A stretch of 64,000 nt of DNA. It comes from Mycobacterium sp. URHB0044. GTDB lineage: Bacteria > Actinomycetota > Actinomycetes > Mycobacteriales > Mycobacteriaceae. Below are positions 54,560 to 63,046 of the stretch, piece after piece. Each line of letters begins with the position of its first letter. Position 1 is the stretch's first letter. The notes under the pieces were generated by a model. It had not been told where the DNA came from. It made no database searches and saw only the letters and a list, made by a program, of their open reading frames with translations. The stretch is taken from the NCBI RefSeq assembly GCF_000620625.1, contig NZ_JIAW01000001.1:62001-126000 (forward strand). Direction: 5' to 3'. The position numbers and the translations under genes are program-made.

Positions 54560-56770
54560 TTACTTCAGCAGCGGATCCCGCGGCAGCCCGAGAATCCGCT
54601 CAGCAATGGTGTTGCGGGTGATCTCCGACGTGCCGCCCGCGATCGTCATGGCACGGTTGCCCAGGTAGGCCGTCGAGAGCTGGGGCGTGAGGCCCACTAC
54701 GGCGGCAGGCCCGGCAAGGTCCATACCGAGTTCGGTGAGGTGCTGCGACTGCTCGGCGAGCAAAAGTTTAGTCACGTTTCCCTCCGGGCCCGGTTCGGCG
54801 CCCGCGATCGCACGCGTCACCCGGCGCAGATTCAGCAACCGCAGGGTGTGGCCTTCGGCAATCACCTCGCCGGCCCGACGAACGTAGCTGGTGGCGGTGT
54901 CGGCAGGTGCGCTGTCCAGCAGCTTGATGAGGTCGTCCGCGGTGAAGCCGGTCGGCGCCGACGATCCTCCGCCGATCGAGATTCGCTCATTGCCCAACGT
55001 GGCGCGGGCGACCAGCCAGCCGCGGTTGACGTCGCCGACCACGTCGCCGTCGGGGACGAACACGTCGTCGAAGAACACCTCGTTGAAGTGGGCGTGACCC
55101 GTCATCCCCCGCAGCGGGTTCACCGTCACCCCTGGCGAGGACATGTCGATCGCCATCATCGTCACACCGGCATGCTTCGGGGCGTCGGGATCGGTGCGCA
55201 CCGTCGCCAGCCCCCACTGACACATCTGCGCCAGGCTGGTCCACACCTTCTGCCCGGTGACGCGCCAGCCGCCGTCGACCTTCTTGGCGGCCGTACGCAC
55301 CGCGGCGGCGTCGGATCCCGCGCCCGGTTCGGAGAACAGCTGACACCACATCACCTGGCCGCGCAGCACCGGCTCGACCCACCGCTCACGCTGGTCGTCG
55401 TTGCCCGCCTGGGCGATCGTCAGCGTCACCCACCCGGTGATGCCCATGTCGGGACGATCTACCCGTTTCTCTCCCCGGGTCGCTCCGCTCCTGCCCGCCG
55501 AAGCCGAAAACTCCTCCTCGATCACCAACTGCTCCAGCACGCCCGCGCCGCGACCCCACGGCTTGGGCCAGTGCGGCACCAGATAGCCGGAGTCGACGAG
55601 GAAGTCGCGCCGCTCCTCCGGCGGAAGCGACGTCCACGTGGCGACCGCCTCCCTGGCGGCGGTGCGGTACTCCTCGGCTTCGTCGGGCAGGGTGAACGAG
55701 GCGCCGTGGGCCTGGCCGCTGCGCTGGCCCTCGACGACGTCGAGCAGCGGGTCGGCACCGTCGCTCATGACCGCCGCGAGCGTGCGGGCCCGGCGCAGGT
55801 ACATGTGCGCATCGTGCTCCCAGGTGTACCCGATGCCCCCGTGCAGCTGAATGTTGCACTGCGCGTTGAAGATTTGAGTGCGGATGGCGTGCGACGCCGC
55901 GACGGCGCCCGCGAACCAGGCGCTGTCCAGGTCGTCAGCCCGCGCGGCGTCCCAGGTTGCCGCGGTGGTCTGCTCGGCGTTGACGAGCATGTTCGCCGCG
56001 TGATGCTTGACGGCCTGGAAGGTGCCGATGGTGCGGCCGAACTGCTCGCGCACCTTGGCATACTCCACCGCCATCTCCAAAGCGGCCCAACTGATTCCGA
56101 CCGCCTCGGCGGAGGCCAGAATGCGGAACACGGTCCTGGCGCGCCGTGCCGCGCCGCGCAGCACGCGTTCCTGGTCGACGGCGACGTCGTGCAGCGCCAC
56201 CGAACCGATGCTGCGCGTGGTGTCCATCGATTCCAGGGCGGTCACCGTCACCCCGTCGGCGGCCGCGTCAAGCACGACGACGTCGTCGCCGGCCACGACC
56301 ACCAGCACGCCCGCGTCGGGAGCACCCAGAACGGCCGGACTCTCACCCGTGACGAGCCCGTCCGAGCCGACGGTGACGTTGCCCGACAGGCCGAGGGCGG
56401 CTACCACACTGCCGTCGCCGATGCCGGGAAGTAGTTGCACCGCAACATCATTGGGTGCACAGCGGTCGATCACCACCGCGGCTGCCACGGTGGGAAGGAA
56501 GGGTCCGGGGCACAACTCGCGGCCCTGCGCTTCCAACACCACCGCCAACTCGGACACGCCGAACCCCGATCCGCCGTATTCCTCGGCGATGGCCAAGCCC
56601 TGCCAGCCGAGGTCGGCGGCGGCCGACCACAGGCCGGCCGGGTGAGCGGCGCCCGCCGCGTCGAGCGTGGCCCGGGCGGCGGCGCGGCTATTCAGCCTGC
56701 TGAGCAGGCCGTTCGCCGCGTCGGCGAGGTCGCGGTGGTCATCGGTGATCGCTAACGCAGATTTGCCCAC
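54560..56770 (-). CDS. fused double acyl-CoA dehydrogenase (FadE6/FadE34-like)
   Basis: 736 residues made of two complete acyl-CoA dehydrogenase units. The first (about 1-370) includes LAIAEEYGGSGFGVSELAVV and QLHGGIGYTWEHDAHMYLRR; the second (about 375-736) has LFSEPGAGSDAAAV, VTGQKVWTSLAQMCQ, and ends MTIAGGTSEITRNTIAERIL. In the second unit the catalytic-base glutamate of the E-G-T motif is glycine (AGGTSE). The active site may therefore lie in one half, as in heterodimeric steroid-side-chain dehydrogenases. GTG 56770 is 36 bases from a perfect CRP box. Confidence 0.82.
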   Translation of the reverse strand: MGKSALAITDDHRDLADAANGLLSRLNSRAAARATLDAAGAAHPAGLWSAAADLGWQGLAIAEEYGGSGFGVSELAVVLEAQGRELCPGPFLPTVAAAVVIDRCAPNDVAVQLLPGIGDGSVVAALGLSGNVTVGSDGLVTGESPAVLGAPDAGVLVVVAGDDVVVLDAAADGVTVTALESMDTTRSIGSVALHDVAVDQERVLRGAARRARTVFRILASAEAVGISWAALEMAVEYAKVREQFGRTIGTFQAVKHHAANMLVNAEQTTAATWDAARADDLDSAWFAGAVAASHAIRTQIFNAQCNIQLHGGIGYTWEHDAHMYLRRARTLAAVMSDGADPLLDVVEGQRSGQAHGASFTLPDEAEEYRTAAREAVATWTSLPPEERRDFLVDSGYLVPHWPKPWGRGAGVLEQLVIEEEFSASAGRSGATRGEKRVDRPDMGITGWVTLTIAQAGNDDQRERWVEPVLRGQVMWCQLFSEPGAGSDAAAVRTAAKKVDGGWRVTGQKVWTSLAQMCQWGLATVRTDPDAPKHAGVTMMAIDMSSPGVTVNPLRGMTGHAHFNEVFFDDVFVPDGDVVGDVNRGWLVARATLGNERISIGGGSSAPTGFTADDLIKLLDSAPADTATSYVRRAGEVIAEGHTLRLLNLRRVTRAIAGAEPGPEGNVTKLLLAEQSQHLTELGMDLAGPAAVVGLTPQLSTAYLGNRAMTIAGGTSEITRNTIAERILGLPRDPLLK

Positions 56771-56806
56771 CGATCGACTTAACCACTGGCAAGTCTCGTC
56801 CGTGTC

Positions 56807-56822
56807 TGTGATACAGGTCACA
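56807..56822. promoter_or_regulatory. perfect CRP-type binding site TGTGA-N6-TCACA
   Basis: TGTGATACAGGTCACA matches the TGTGA-N6-TCACA consensus of cAMP receptor proteins, which mycobacterial CRP (Rv3676) also recognises. It is centred 44 bases before the fused acyl-CoA dehydrogenase start, close to a class II activation position if that transcript is leaderless. It is 86 bases before the lipC-like start. Confidence 0.7.
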
Positions 56823-56888
56823 CAGATGCGCAAAGTGCCGTCGGTAGACAACTTCGGATAGTTGTCGTTTAACGCCGAATCTGCGGGG

Positions 56889-56894
56889 TACAGT
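56889..56894 (+). promoter_or_regulatory. candidate -10 (TACAGT) for leaderless lipC-like gene
   Basis: TACAGT ends 6 bases before the ATG at 56901; no ribosome-binding sequence is visible. It supports 56901 over the upstream in-frame start at 56862. Confidence 0.45.
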
Positions 56895-56900
56895 CGCGAA

Positions 56901-58124
56901 ATGGCGGCTCGACCGGAGACCCGGTACCCCGGACCAAGCTGGACCACGCGTATGCGTTGGCTGATGAAGGCGGGACCCGCTGACTACATGCTGGCGATGA
57001 GCGTCGCCTCGGCGTCGTTGCCCGTGATCGGCAAGCACCTCGAGCCGCTCGGCGGCGCTACGGCCATGGGCATCTGGGGTGTTCGTCATGCGCCGGACTT
57101 CCTCTCTGCCGCGGTGAAGTCCTGGTTCACGCCGGGCATCGGCGAGGTACGCAAGCTCGAGCGCGACGCGACGAACGCCGTGACCGAGGCCGCGCTGCGA
57201 GGTGTCCTGTCCGCCAAGGATCTCGAGTTCGCGTGGCCCGCGCCGGACCGCACGCCACCGGTGTGGAAGGCGTTCGAGCACCGCAAGAACGTGCACAAGT
57301 CCTCCGTGCGCTACGGCGACCACCCGTCACAGGTGCTGGACGTGTGGCGACCCAAGGAACTGCCGAGCCATCCGGCGCCGGTGCTGCTGTTCGTTCCCGG
57401 CGGTGCATGGGTGCACGGCAGCCGCATGCTGCAGGGCTACGCGTTGATGTCGCACCTGGCCGAGATGGGCTGGGTGTGCCTATCCATCGACTACCGGGTG
57501 GCGCCGAATCACCGCTGGCCCCAGCACATCACCGACGTGAAGACGGCCGTCGCCTGGGCGCGCGCCAACGTGGACAAGTTCGGTGGCGACCGCGACTTCG
57601 TCGCGCTGGCCGGCACGTCGGCAGGCGGTCACCTCGCGGCTCTCGCCGGGCTGACCGGAAACGATCCCGAAATGCAGCGCGATCTGCCCGAGGGCTCCGA
57701 CACCGCCGTCGACGCGGTCATCGGGATCTACGGCCGCTACGACTGGGAGGACCGCTCCACTGCCGAGCGGGCCCGCTTCGTCGACTTCCTGGAGCGCGTC
57801 GTCGTCAAGCACACCATCGCCAGGCATCCCGAGATCTTCCGTGACGCCTCGCCCATCGCGCGCACGCACGCCGATGCGCCACCGTTCCTCGTCATCCACG
57901 GCAGCGGTGACACGGTCATCCCCGTGCAGCAGGCACGCGACTTCGTCGAGAAGCTGCGGTCGGTGTCGCGGGCCCTCGTCGGCTACGTCGAGCTGCCGGG
58001 CGCCGGACATGCCTTCGACATGACCGACGGCGCCCGCACCGGGTCGATGGCCATGGCAATCGGCTTGTTCCTCAACGAAGTTCGTCGAAACCAGGCGATG
58101 GTCGGACAGAAGCAGGTTATATAG
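56901..58124 (+). CDS. lipC: esterase LipC-like (alpha/beta hydrolase)
   Basis: 407 residues, close to LipC (Rv0220, 403). N-terminal helical region YMLAMSVASASLPVIGKHLE, oxyanion segment VPGGAWVHGS, nucleophile Ser240 in AGTSAGGHLAAL, acid near IHGSGDTVIPVQQA and histidine in LPGAGHAFDM. LipC in M. tuberculosis is a cell-surface-associated esterase. It is followed after 22 bases by the acyltransferase gene, matching the Rv0220-Rv0221 pair. Confidence 0.9.
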   Translation: MAARPETRYPGPSWTTRMRWLMKAGPADYMLAMSVASASLPVIGKHLEPLGGATAMGIWGVRHAPDFLSAAVKSWFTPGIGEVRKLERDATNAVTEAALRGVLSAKDLEFAWPAPDRTPPVWKAFEHRKNVHKSSVRYGDHPSQVLDVWRPKELPSHPAPVLLFVPGGAWVHGSRMLQGYALMSHLAEMGWVCLSIDYRVAPNHRWPQHITDVKTAVAWARANVDKFGGDRDFVALAGTSAGGHLAALAGLTGNDPEMQRDLPEGSDTAVDAVIGIYGRYDWEDRSTAERARFVDFLERVVVKHTIARHPEIFRDASPIARTHADAPPFLVIHGSGDTVIPVQQARDFVEKLRSVSRALVGYVELPGAGHAFDMTDGARTGSMAMAIGLFLNEVRRNQAMVGQKQVI

Positions 58125-58146
58125 CCTTCCGGGCAGGGAGGTTGAC

Positions 58147-59562
58147 GTGAAGAGGCTTCGCGGTTGGGACGCTGTGCTGCTGTACAGCGAAACGCCGACC
58201 GTACACATGCACACCTTGAAGCTCGCGGTGATCGCGCTCGACGACCTCAAGGGCCGGTCGTTCGGCATCGACGAGTTTCGCAAGGTCATCCACGGGCGGC
58301 TCTACAAACTCGAGCCGTTCTGCTACGAACTGGTCGACATCCCCTTCAAGTTCCACCACCCGATGTGGCGGGAGAACTGCGAGGTCGATCTCGACTACCA
58401 CGTGCGGCCCTACCGGGTGGACAGCCCGGGCGGTCGGCGTGAGCTGGACGAGGCGGTCGGCAAGATCGCCAGCACGCCACTGGACCGCAGTAGGCCGCTG
58501 TGGGAGATGTACTTCATCGAGGGCCTCGCCGACGGCAAGATCGCGGTGCTCGGCAAGATTCACCACGCACTGGCCGACGGGGTGGCGTCGGCCAACCTGA
58601 TGGCGCGCGGCATGGATCTCTCGTCGGGGCCGCAGACCGACCGGGACGGGTACGCAATCGATCCCGCGCCAACCCGCCCGGAGTTGGTGCGCACGGCGTT
58701 CGCCGACCACCTGCGCCAGCTGGGGCGGTTGCCGAGCGTGCTGCGCTACACCGCGCAGGGCGTCGGCCGGGTCCGGAAGAGCTCACGCAAATTGTCGCCC
58801 GAGCTGACCCGGCCGTTCACCCCGCCGCCGACGTTCATGAACCACATGGTCGACGGAACGCGGAAGTTCGCGACGGCCACGCTGCCGCTCGCCGACGTCA
58901 AGGAGACCGGCAAGCAGCTGGGCGCCACCATCAACGACATGGTGCTCGCGATGTCGGCCGGTGCGCTGCGCAAGCTGTTGCTGCGTTACGACGGCCACGC
59001 CGACCATCCGTTGTTGGCTTCCGTGCCAGTGAGTTTCGACTTCTCACCGGACCGCATCTCCGGCAACTACTTCACCGGCGTGTTGGTGGCGCTGCCGGTG
59101 GAGGTCGAGGATCCGTTGCAGCGGGTCCAGGCCGCGCACGACGCCGCGGTGTTGGCCAAGGAGGGCCATCACCTGATCGGCCCGGAACTGGTGAGCCGGT
59201 GGTCGGCGTACTTCCCACCGGCGGGCGCCGAGGCGCTGTTCCGATGGCTGGCCAACAAGGACGGGCAGAACAAGGTGCTCAACCTTCCGATCTCCAACGT
59301 GCCGGGTCCGCGCGAGCACGGTCGGGTCGGCGGCGCGCTGGTGACCGAGATCTACTCGGTGGGGCCGCTCACCACGGGCAGCGGACTGAACATCACCGTG
59401 TGGAGCTACGTCGACCAGCTGAACATCTCGGTGCTCTCCGACGGCGCCACGCTCGAGGATCCGCACGAGCTGACCGATGCCATGGTGGAGGCGTTCATCG
59501 AAATCCGGCGGGCCGCAGGGCTTTCCGAGACGCTCACCGTGGTCGACAACGTGATGGCCTGA
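58147..59562 (+). CDS. wax ester synthase/diacylglycerol acyltransferase (Rv0221-like)
   Basis: 471 residues. The WS/DGAT active-site motif H-H-A-L-A-D-G is at 139-145. Other family segments are PLWEMYFIEGLADGK, INDMVLAMSAGALRKLL, and NVPGPREHG followed by GSGLNITVWSYVDQLNISV. It esterifies fatty acyl-CoA with diacylglycerol or fatty alcohols, making storage lipid. GTG 58147 has GGGAGG upstream. Cotranscription with lipC is likely. Confidence 0.9.
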   Translation: MKRLRGWDAVLLYSETPTVHMHTLKLAVIALDDLKGRSFGIDEFRKVIHGRLYKLEPFCYELVDIPFKFHHPMWRENCEVDLDYHVRPYRVDSPGGRRELDEAVGKIASTPLDRSRPLWEMYFIEGLADGKIAVLGKIHHALADGVASANLMARGMDLSSGPQTDRDGYAIDPAPTRPELVRTAFADHLRQLGRLPSVLRYTAQGVGRVRKSSRKLSPELTRPFTPPPTFMNHMVDGTRKFATATLPLADVKETGKQLGATINDMVLAMSAGALRKLLLRYDGHADHPLLASVPVSFDFSPDRISGNYFTGVLVALPVEVEDPLQRVQAAHDAAVLAKEGHHLIGPELVSRWSAYFPPAGAEALFRWLANKDGQNKVLNLPISNVPGPREHGRVGGALVTEIYSVGPLTTGSGLNITVWSYVDQLNISVLSDGATLEDPHELTDAMVEAFIEIRRAAGLSETLTVVDNVMA

Positions 59563-59636
59563 GCGAGGCCGGCACGTCGCGCACGACGCGAAGAGGGCCG
59601 CACACGCCATAGCGCCGAAATCCCAGGTTCGTTCTC

Positions 59637-59642
59637 TACTCT
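59637..59642 (+). promoter_or_regulatory. candidate -10 (TACTCT) for the YbjQ-domain operon
   Basis: TACTCT, a TAnnnT hexamer, lies about 30 bases before the ATG at 59673, with AGAGAGTAGG between as a possible ribosome-binding sequence. Here an ordinary leader of about 24 bases seems likely. Confidence 0.35.
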
Positions 59643-59672
59643 GTGCCCAAACCCGCAGAGAGTAGGTGCTCC

Positions 59673-60461
59673 ATGCAGCCCAGTCAGCTCGATCCGGTCG
59701 CGGGCGAACGGCTCTCGCACGCCGGCCAGGTGTTCACCTCCGACTTGTCGATCAACGAGTTCGCGCTGCTGCACGGTGCCGGGTTCGAGCCGATCGAACT
59801 GGTGATGGGCGTCTCGGTCTATCACGTCGGGTATCAGTTCAGCGGTCTCAAGCAGCAGATGGAACTGCCCGTGCTGACCGAGGCGACCTATCGGGCGCGC
59901 TGGAACGCGATGGGTCGCATGCAGGCCGAGGCCGACGCACTCAACGCCGACGGAATCGTCGGAGTACGCCTGGATTGGCGCAACCAGGGTGAGTCCGGCG
60001 AACACCTGGAGTTCATCGCCATCGGCACGGCAGTGAAGTACACGGCGAAGCCCGGCGCGTACCGTCGTCCCTCCGGGCAGGCGTTCTCCAGTCATCTCAC
60101 CGGCCAGGACATGGTCACCTTGCTGCGTTCCGGATACACCCCGGTCGCGTTCGTCATGGGCAACTGCGTGTTCCACATCGCCGTGCAGGGATTCCTCCAG
60201 ACGCTGCGTCAGATCGGGCAGAACACCGAGATGCCGCAATGGACACAGGGGAACTACGAGGCGCGCGAACTGGCGATGTCGCGGATGCAGGCCGAGGCGC
60301 AACGCGACGGCGCCAACGGAGTCGTCGGCGTGAACCTCGCGATCTCCAACTACACCTGGGGGTTGCACACCGTCGAGTTCTACGCTGCCGGGACCGCCGT
60401 GCGTCCCACCGGCCACACCGACACGATCGCGCCGTCGTTCGTCCTTCCGATGAGTGGCTGA
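59673..60461 (+). CDS. tandem YbjQ (UPF0145/DUF74) domain protein
   Basis: 262 residues containing two copies of a YbjQ-type domain, a pentamer-forming fold often called heavy-metal-binding without proof. Paired segments show the duplication: GFEPIELVMGVSVYHVGYQ with GYTPVAFVMGNCVFHIAVQ, and RMQAEADALNADGIVGVRL with RMQAEAQRDGANGVVGVNL. No signal peptide or membrane helix. ATG 59673 has a better ribosome-binding site than GTG 59643. The next gene starts within its stop codon (TGATG). Confidence 0.75.
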   Translation: MQPSQLDPVAGERLSHAGQVFTSDLSINEFALLHGAGFEPIELVMGVSVYHVGYQFSGLKQQMELPVLTEATYRARWNAMGRMQAEADALNADGIVGVRLDWRNQGESGEHLEFIAIGTAVKYTAKPGAYRRPSGQAFSSHLTGQDMVTLLRSGYTPVAFVMGNCVFHIAVQGFLQTLRQIGQNTEMPQWTQGNYEARELAMSRMQAEAQRDGANGVVGVNLAISNYTWGLHTVEFYAAGTAVRPTGHTDTIAPSFVLPMSG

Positions 60462-60838
60462 TGCCGGGCCTCGATCACGAGCGGGTCGCCCGCACCGTCG
60501 GCACGGCATTGTCGGGGCCCGGCGGTGTCGCACTCGTGGTGAACGTGTTCGCCGCCCTACCGGGTGTCATCCACACGCCCGCGCAGCGTGGCTTCTTCAA
60601 ATCCGCACCCGAACGCATCCAAATCGCCGACTGGCGTTACGAAGTCGCCCGCGACGGTCGGCTGCGCGCCGCGCACGTCGTACACGGCGTCGTCCTGGCC
60701 GAGGAAACCCTCGACGCGGCCGCAGTCGGACCACACATCGCCAGGGCGCTCGGCCAGATCGCCGCGCAGTTCGGGGAGAGCGTCGTGCCCAGCATCGACG
60801 CGGCGGTCGACGCGCTCGCCAGCAGCACCGGCTACTAA
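60461..60838 (+). CDS. hypothetical protein coupled to the YbjQ-domain gene
   Basis: 125 residues, soluble, no recognised domain. It begins MPGLDHERVARTVGTALSGP and contains a strand-rich middle (RIQIADWRYEVARDGRLRAA, HVVHGVVLAEETLD). Its ATG shares one base with the upstream stop, so its translation depends on the YbjQ-protein gene and they probably work together. Only four bases separate it from the convergent hydrolase stop. Confidence 0.6.
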   Translation: MPGLDHERVARTVGTALSGPGGVALVVNVFAALPGVIHTPAQRGFFKSAPERIQIADWRYEVARDGRLRAAHVVHGVVLAEETLDAAAVGPHIARALGQIAAQFGESVVPSIDAAVDALASSTGY

Positions 60839-60842
60839 ACGT

Positions 60843-61790
60843 CTACCCCGCGCACCCATCGCCGATGAACTCGATGCCGGCGTTGATGGCGGGCCGGTGC
60901 CGGAGGATGCGGTAGTGCGCGAGGCGTCCCAGCCCGCGCGTGGTGACCAGTCGCGCGCCGGGCCACACGTCGACGATGTGCTTGCTCGCTTCGTAGGGGC
61001 TGTCGGGATCGTCGGGATCATGGACGACGAGCAGTGGAGGACCGCCCGTGTGAGCGGCCACCGCGGCGATGTCGGTGTCCAACAACGGCATTCCCAGCCG
61101 TCGGTCGAGGCGACGGTGCAGCCCGGTCCGGATGCGGGGCCCGAAGCCGTGGCGATCGGCGAAGAGGTCCAGGTACAACGAGAAGCCCGCCATGGGTGCC
61201 AAGAACACCAGACGTTCGACCCGAGCACCGCGCGCCATGGCCAACGCGGCGGCCTTCGCGCCGAGGGAGTGGGCGACGACGGCGCGGGCCGGCCCGTGTG
61301 TGCGGATCATCGCCCGAACCGCTTCGGCACATTCGGCGATCGTGGTGCGTCCCGGCGCGAGTTCGCCTGCGTCGGAATCATTGTGGCTTGGCAGGTCGAA
61401 CGCGATGACCCGATGCCCGCTCTCGACGAGCGGTTTGACGAAGACCGCCAGGTGTGCGCGACAGCCGCCCCAGCCGTGCACCAGGTAGACCGGCGGACCG
61501 TCGCCCCACGACTCACCGGCGACCCGGTGGCCGTTCCAGTGCGCCTCGACGGGTGCGCCCGCCGCGACGCCGGGCGGCATGCGCAGACTCATCTCGACGG
61601 CGGGCGGAGTGCACCACAGTTCGACGGCCCACCGCGCGCCAAGTGCGGGAGCAAGGCGCTCCAGTAACGCGAACGTCCGACGCACCTTCGGCGCGACGGC
61701 AGGCTCGACGCCCGAGCCGTTCCCGGCCGGGCCCCCGTCGGCCTCGTCGGTCGATCCGTGACTGCTTCGCTTGGACACGATCCCCCTCAT
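60843..61790 (-). CDS. alpha/beta hydrolase
   Basis: 315 residues. VYLVHGWGGCRAHLAVF (oxyanion region), nucleophile elbow A-H-S-L-G-A-K, acid in VVHDPDDPDSPYEA and histidine in GRLAHYRILRH. The elbow starts with Ala rather than Gly, as in several esterases. An N-terminal stretch of about 35 residues is disordered-looking. GTG at 61778 is an alternative start. It is the last gene of a leftward unit after lipO- and fadD12-like genes, 32 bases downstream. Confidence 0.78.
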   Translation of the reverse strand: MRGIVSKRSSHGSTDEADGGPAGNGSGVEPAVAPKVRRTFALLERLAPALGARWAVELWCTPPAVEMSLRMPPGVAAGAPVEAHWNGHRVAGESWGDGPPVYLVHGWGGCRAHLAVFVKPLVESGHRVIAFDLPSHNDSDAGELAPGRTTIAECAEAVRAMIRTHGPARAVVAHSLGAKAAALAMARGARVERLVFLAPMAGFSLYLDLFADRHGFGPRIRTGLHRRLDRRLGMPLLDTDIAAVAAHTGGPPLLVVHDPDDPDSPYEASKHIVDVWPGARLVTTRGLGRLAHYRILRHRPAINAGIEFIGDGCAG

Positions 61791-61822
61791 CGCGCATCAG
61801 CCTGACATGCCGACGTCGACGC

Positions 61823-63046
61823 TCAGCCGCGGGTCGCCTTCACCCAGTCCAGGAAGCGGGCCACCGCCGCGGCGGTGTAGTGGCCGTGCGGCGAGCCGAA
61901 GAAGTCGAAGGCGTGCTGGGCGTGCGGAATCTCCGCGTAGGCGACCGGATTGTCCGACTTGTCCTTCAGCGCCTCGGCGAAGGCGCGGCCCTCCTGGACC
62001 GGGATGATGGAGTCGTCGGTGCCGTGCAGCACGAAGAACGGTGGAGCGTCCGGGCGAACCTTGGTGATCGGCGACGCGTCCAGGTAGTCCTGCAGGTTCT
62101 GCGCGTAGCGCTTCTTGACGATGAAGCGCTGCAGGACCGCAATGAACTCCGGACGACCCGACCCGTTGCGGGTGAACCAGTCATAGCGCCCGTAGATGGG
62201 CACAGCCGCCACCACCGACGTGTCGGCGTCCTCGAAACCGGGCTGCCACTGCGGCTCGTTGGGCGTCAGCGCGGCCAATGCGGCCAGGTGGCCGCCCGCC
62301 GAGCCGCCGGTGATCGCCACGAAGTCGGGATCGCCGCCGTACTCGGCGATGTTTTCCTTGACCCAGGCCAGCGCCCGCTTCACGTCCACGATGTGGGCGG
62401 GCCAGGTGTTGCGCGGGCTGACCCGGTACGCCATCGACACGCACACCCAGCCTCGTTCGGCCAGTTCGCTCATCATCGGATAGCCCTGCGGTCGTCGCAT
62501 CCCGATCGCCCATGCCCCACCGGGCACCTGCAGCAGCACGGGCGCGCGGCCGTCGCGCGGCAGGTCGGCGCGCCGCCACACGTCGGCGACGTTGGCCCGG
62601 TGCGGTCCGTAGTGCACGACGCTCGTCTTCTGCACGTACCGGCGCCTGATCCACGACGTGCGGATCACCCCGCCGCGGCGTCGTCGGCGTTCCTGTGCGG
62701 CGACAGCGTCGTAGTTCTCGCCGAGTGTCTCCCGCAGCGGAGCCTCGAAGTAATGCTGCGACTTCGCGGCACGGCGGTAGACGAACCCGAGCAGACCCCA
62801 CGCCAGCACCGTCAGCGCCAGGGCGATGCGGCCGCGGGGCCCCTTGAAGTCGCCGCGCAGGCCACGGCGGGCGGCGTCCAGCATCGACGCACCCGCCACC
62901 ACCGGGGCGGCCTCGGCGGTCGGCCAGCCGAACGCGAACACCGGCAGGGTGACGTAGCCTTCGCGGCCCAGCGGACGCACTGCGTTGGCGGCGTTGACCA
63001 GTTCGGCGATCGCGCGCAGCAGCGGGAAACGCCGTCTACGCCTCAT
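61823..63046 (-). CDS. lipO: LipO-like membrane-associated esterase
   Basis: 407 residues from ATG 63046. Two hydrophobic helices precede the catalytic part (VTLPVFAFGWP region and IALALTVLAWGLLGFVY). The hydrolase core resembles LipC: QVPGGAWAIGM, SMAYRVSPRNTWPAHIVDVK, nucleophile in TGGSAGGHLA, LHGTDDSIIPV, and histidine in PHAQHAFDF. The arrangement with an acyl-CoA ligase upstream equals lipO-fadD12 (Rv1426c-Rv1427c) of M. tuberculosis, which is at a different place there. It overlaps the ligase gene by 11 bases. Confidence 0.82.
   Translation of the reverse strand: MRRRRRFPLLRAIAELVNAANAVRPLGREGYVTLPVFAFGWPTAEAAPVVAGASMLDAARRGLRGDFKGPRGRIALALTVLAWGLLGFVYRRAAKSQHYFEAPLRETLGENYDAVAAQERRRRRGGVIRTSWIRRRYVQKTSVVHYGPHRANVADVWRRADLPRDGRAPVLLQVPGGAWAIGMRRPQGYPMMSELAERGWVCVSMAYRVSPRNTWPAHIVDVKRALAWVKENIAEYGGDPDFVAITGGSAGGHLAALAALTPNEPQWQPGFEDADTSVVAAVPIYGRYDWFTRNGSGRPEFIAVLQRFIVKKRYAQNLQDYLDASPITKVRPDAPPFFVLHGTDDSIIPVQEGRAFAEALKDKSDNPVAYAEIPHAQHAFDFFGSPHGHYTAAAVARFLDWVKATRG

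Noticed and set aside
54149..56434. Long open frame antisense to the septum-domain and acyl-CoA dehydrogenase genes
   Set aside because: No recognisable domain; it spans two real genes and the gap between them.
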